Positions 61,763 to 64,000 of a stretch of DNA of 64,000 nt are shown in pieces (within the stretch, counting starts at the first letter, position 1; every line of letters begins with the position of its first letter). The notes below the pieces were generated by a model. It ran no database searches and was not told the DNA's origin. It worked only from the letters and a program-made list of their open reading frames with translations. Origin of the DNA: Fibrisoma montanum. GTDB taxonomy: Bacteria > Bacteroidota > Bacteroidia > Cytophagales > Spirosomataceae. The position numbers and the translations under genes were made by a program. Where the stretch lies: NCBI RefSeq assembly GCF_003583365.1, contig NZ_QXED01000015.1, forward strand, positions 49,722 to 113,721. Reading direction: 5' to 3'.

Positions 61763-64000
61763 ACGCTCCCTCCACAATCGCAATTTCCTCGGGTGTGAGC
61801 GCAAACAGGGCGTACACCATCTGGTCCAGCTCAGCTTCCAGGGCCGACGTATCCGCTTTTGGGTCCTCTTGCTTTGCCGCCAAAATCGCATCCACTTTCT
61901 CAATGAACGGCCCCTGCGCATCGGCGGAAATGTCGGGAATGGGGATTTGAGAAATATATACCGGCTTGTACTCGAAATACCCGTTTTGTTTGGTGGAAGA
62001 GATTTGCCGCATTACAAAATACGACGTGCGGCAATTCATAACACCTAATACATATTTGTCATCAGTAGCTACGATAGTTGTCTTGTCGTTGGAGTAAATG
62101 CCGCTTTCATCCCATGCACACGAAGGCTCCTTAATAATAGCCGGAATGATGATATGCGGCTTCTCGAACGCTTCGTAGTAATCAACAGCATCCTGAAGCT
62201 CATACCATTTATACGTACCTTCCTTGCGGCCGTTCCATTTTCCCGAGAAACCCTTGGGCTTTGGTAATAACTCCTCTTTGTACTTGTCAAGGTGTTTCAA
62301 AACGGCCGGGTAGTCTTCAATCTGGATGCCGCGCCGGGTAAACAATAAAAACCTTTCTGCTTTCGGCGTCTGATAGCGTTTAATGTCGCGGCCGGCCAGG
62401 AACGGCTTAATGATCTCGGCGCTGCGCGGATCTTCGGCAATGAGCCGGTCGCGGGTTTCGGCGTTGATGACAAAGGCTTTGTTCAGGTCGGTTTTGATGC
62501 CACGATAAATCTTGTCCTGCACGTATTCGCGGAGGGGTTTGCCGGTCTGCCGGAGTTTGGTCAGCAGGTTCTGCACCGACGCATCCGACAGTACCCAGCC
62601 TCCATCCTGCAACGAATCCGTCGGGACGCTGAACGTCCGGTCGGGGAGGTAAGCCGCCAGCCCGCCTTTGCCAAATTTGAGCGTATCGACCTGCGCGGCC
62701 CGTAGCTGCCCCGTCGAGGGCGCTTTCTGAATCGCCAGGATGCTGGGGTACGTAGTAGCCTCGTCGAACACCGGCAAATCACCGAAGTCCGTAATCTGTT
62801 CGATGTTCCACTGCTTCAGCCATTTGCGGAGGTTGGCCCCGTAGCTCGCCCGCATCCATTTGTTGGGCAGGATGAAGGTAAACTGCCCCCCCGGTCGCAG
62901 CAGGTTTAGCCCCTGTTCGATGAACATCACGTAGAGATCGGCCGTACCGGCGTAGGTGTTCGGAAACGCCTTCTGGTATACCGTCTTGTTCGCGCCCAGT
63001 TCTTCCTGCCGGATGTAGGGCGGATTGCCCACGATCAGGTCGAAGCCGACGAAATTCCCCGCTTCGTCGAGTACCTCCGGAAACTCGAACCGCCACTCAA
63101 ACGCATTCCGGAAAAGCGGATTCCGGCGTTTGTCGTCCAGCGCCTGCTCCTTAGCTGCGAGTTCGGCCTGCAGTCTGGCGCGTTTCTGCTCCTTGGTCGG
63201 TTCGCCTTTTTTGCCTTTAGTGGGCGGCAGCGACGTACCGAACAGATCGAGGCTACTGTCGAGCAGGGCCAGTTCGCCCCGTAGCCGCGAGATGTCCTTC
63301 AGCAGCGGATCGCGGTTGAGGTAAATGCCCCGCAGGTAGGCGTTGATGTCGTTCAGAAACCGGCTGACTTCCTGCTTCACGTCCTTACTACGGGCCTGTT
63401 TGTAGGTCGTCACGGCCGTTCGGTACGCCTTGAGGTTAAAGCGCGGATGCTCAAAAATCTCGCTGAACGACCGATCCAGTTCAAACCGCCCAATGAGCGA
63501 ATTCCCCGCCTTGAGGTTGATGTCGAGGTTAGGGAGGGTTTGAAGGGTAAACGCTGAGGGTGTGGAGCTAGGGGCAGGGGGCAGGGGGCGTGGGGCAGGG
63601 GGCATAGGGCTGGTGCCATGCACGCTCCCCGCCCTTTGCTCCATGCCCCCGGCTACGTAATAAGCACTCTTCAGCAGCTCGATCCATAGCCGCAGCCGAC
63701 AGATGTTGACCGAGTTGGAATTGATGTCCACCCCGAACAGGCAGTTTTCGATCAGGGTCTGTTTTTCGTGGAAAAGCGTTTCCTGCACCCGCTGGCGTTC
63801 GGAAAGAGCGAGGGGGGAAGGGGTTGGAGCGTGGGGCGAAGGGCCGAGGGCAGGGGGGATGGGGGTGACGCCATCCGCACCCTCAGCCCTTCGCCCCACG
63901 CCCCATGCTCCGCGCCCTACGCCCCCAGCCCCACGCCCCAACCCCCCCGGCGCAAAATACTGAAACGGCAGACCGTCTTCGTCCGTGATAACCAGCCCGT
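61761..64000 (-). CDS. Eco57I/TaqI-type DNA methyltransferase (partial, 5' end outside the window)
   Basis: About 745 codons are visible, and the frame is open to the right edge. It is an N6-adenine methyltransferase of the Eco57I group, such as type IIG or BREX PglX-like enzymes. Motif I is FGVDINSNSVNICRLRLWIE; motif IV is NPPY in FDLIVGNPPYIRQEE; downstream lie FILPNKWMRASYG and the target-recognition part with a TaqI-like C-terminal domain (IKPFLAGRDIKRYQ). Related proteins have QYF..., a short spacer, then QRVQETLFHEKQ; here both that spacer and the one after KSAYYVAGG are expanded by Pro/Ala/Gly-rich segments encoded by G-rich repeats. No stop or frameshift is seen. No separate restriction gene is visible in the window. 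Confidence 0.88.
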   Translation of the reverse strand, partial: GLVITDEDGLPFQYFAPGGLGRGAGGVGRGAWGVGRRAEGADGVTPIPPALGPSPHAPTPSPLALSERQRVQETLFHEKQTLIENCLFGVDINSNSVNICRLRLWIELLKSAYYVAGGMEQRAGSVHGTSPMPPAPRPLPPAPSSTPSAFTLQTLPNLDINLKAGNSLIGRFELDRSFSEIFEHPRFNLKAYRTAVTTYKQARSKDVKQEVSRFLNDINAYLRGIYLNRDPLLKDISRLRGELALLDSSLDLFGTSLPPTKGKKGEPTKEQKRARLQAELAAKEQALDDKRRNPLFRNAFEWRFEFPEVLDEAGNFVGFDLIVGNPPYIRQEELGANKTVYQKAFPNTYAGTADLYVMFIEQGLNLLRPGGQFTFILPNKWMRASYGANLRKWLKQWNIEQITDFGDLPVFDEATTYPSILAIQKAPSTGQLRAAQVDTLKFGKGGLAAYLPDRTFSVPTDSLQDGGWVLSDASVQNLLTKLRQTGKPLREYVQDKIYRGIKTDLNKAFVINAETRDRLIAEDPRSAEIIKPFLAGRDIKRYQTPKAERFLLFTRRGIQIEDYPAVLKHLDKYKEELLPKPKGFSGKWNGRKEGTYKWYELQDAVDYYEAFEKPHIIIPAIIKEPSCAWDESGIYSNDKTTIVATDDKYVLGVMNCRTSYFVMRQISSTKQNGYFEYKPVYISQIPIPDISADAQGPFIEKVDAILAAKQEDPKADTSALEAELDQMVYALFALTPEEIAIVEGA
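63556..63650. repeat. G-arm/C-arm repeat, copy C, inside the methyltransferase gene
   Basis: A G-rich run (63556-63610) and a C-rich run (63621-63650) of GGGGGCAGGGG-like words. In the minus-strand reading it is translated in frame as about 32 residues rich in Pro, Ala and Ser between motif I and the TLPNLDINLKAGNSLI block. Confidence 0.8.
63807..63949. repeat. G-arm/C-arm repeat, copy D, inside the methyltransferase gene
   Basis: A G-rich run (63807-63866), a short centre, and a C-rich run (63871-63949) with GTGGGGCGAAGGGC-like complementary words. It is translated in frame as about 45 residues of Gly/Arg-rich then Pro/His-rich sequence just before ERQRVQETLFHEKQ. Confidence 0.8.

Overview
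The window looks like a chromosomal segment of a Bacteroidota bacterium of the Cytophagales, most likely Spirosoma or a close relative. This is inferred from family content and gene architecture, not from a search. The supporting signs are: a giant protein built of SprB repeats; a type A C-terminal sorting domain of the type IX secretion system (T9SS); DUF1501/DUF1800, DUF2141 and DUF4153-like genes; and promoters of the Bacteroidota form TTG-N19-TAnnTTTG, with perfect examples at 11149-11178 and 56485-56514. Most of the DNA is moderately GC-rich by eye. The exception is about 2.9-5.5 kb, which is visibly AT-rich.

Layout. 0-2.6 kb: class D beta-lactamase, GNAT acetyltransferase, and an ATP-grasp enzyme with a lysine-rich tail. 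2.8-5.4 kb: an AT-rich island with two effector-like C-terminal fragments, one with a JAMM/DUF4329-like motif and one with an HEXXH motif. Both start with the same Gly/Tyr-rich junction, and each is followed by an overlapping gene for a small exported protein. This resembles an array of orphan toxin tips and immunity genes and is the best candidate here for an undescribed system. 5.5-10 kb: three alpha/beta-hydrolase esterases and a GH16 glucanase. 10-11.6 kb: a LuxC-type acyl-CoA reductase and a divergent ferredoxin. 11.9-21.8 kb: porin and ammonium transporter, YdeI-like, SDR, SnoaL-like, AraC regulator, lipase-like lipoprotein, MtaB, and glutamine synthetase.

22.3-32.7 kb: one gene of about 10.4 kb coding for a secreted protein with an IgGFc-binding-like N-terminal region and 33 SprB repeats, which show a higher-order period of eight repeats. 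32.7-40.8 kb (minus strand): UGT-like glycosyltransferase, a regulator and membrane-protein operon, diacylglycerol kinase overlapping a B12-binding radical SAM gene, DUF1361 and MFS genes. 41-47 kb: DUF1800/DUF1501 pair, MazG, metallophosphoesterase, GuaB. 47.5-51.4 kb: DUF2141, then sialate O-acetylesterase and GH10 xylanase, a likely hemicellulose-deacetylating and cleaving pair. 51.6-58.4 kb: RecJ, an exported formylglycine-generating-enzyme homologue, a beta-barrel protein, SDR, and a coiled-coil/Sel1 gene pair. 58.6-64 kb (minus strand): serine hydrolase, saccharopine-dehydrogenase-like reductase, Crp-family regulator, and an Eco57I/TaqI-type DNA methyltransferase that runs off the right edge.

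Several families of inverted repeats recur: purine-arm/pyrimidine-arm elements (9.95 and 42.4 kb), a GTCTGAC-type dyad (56.3, 58.4, 61.65 kb), and G-rich/C-rich arm elements (58.4, 61.6, 63.6, 63.85 kb). Two of the G/C-arm elements lie in frame inside the methyltransferase gene. I found no tRNA, rRNA, CRISPR array, transposase or prophage.
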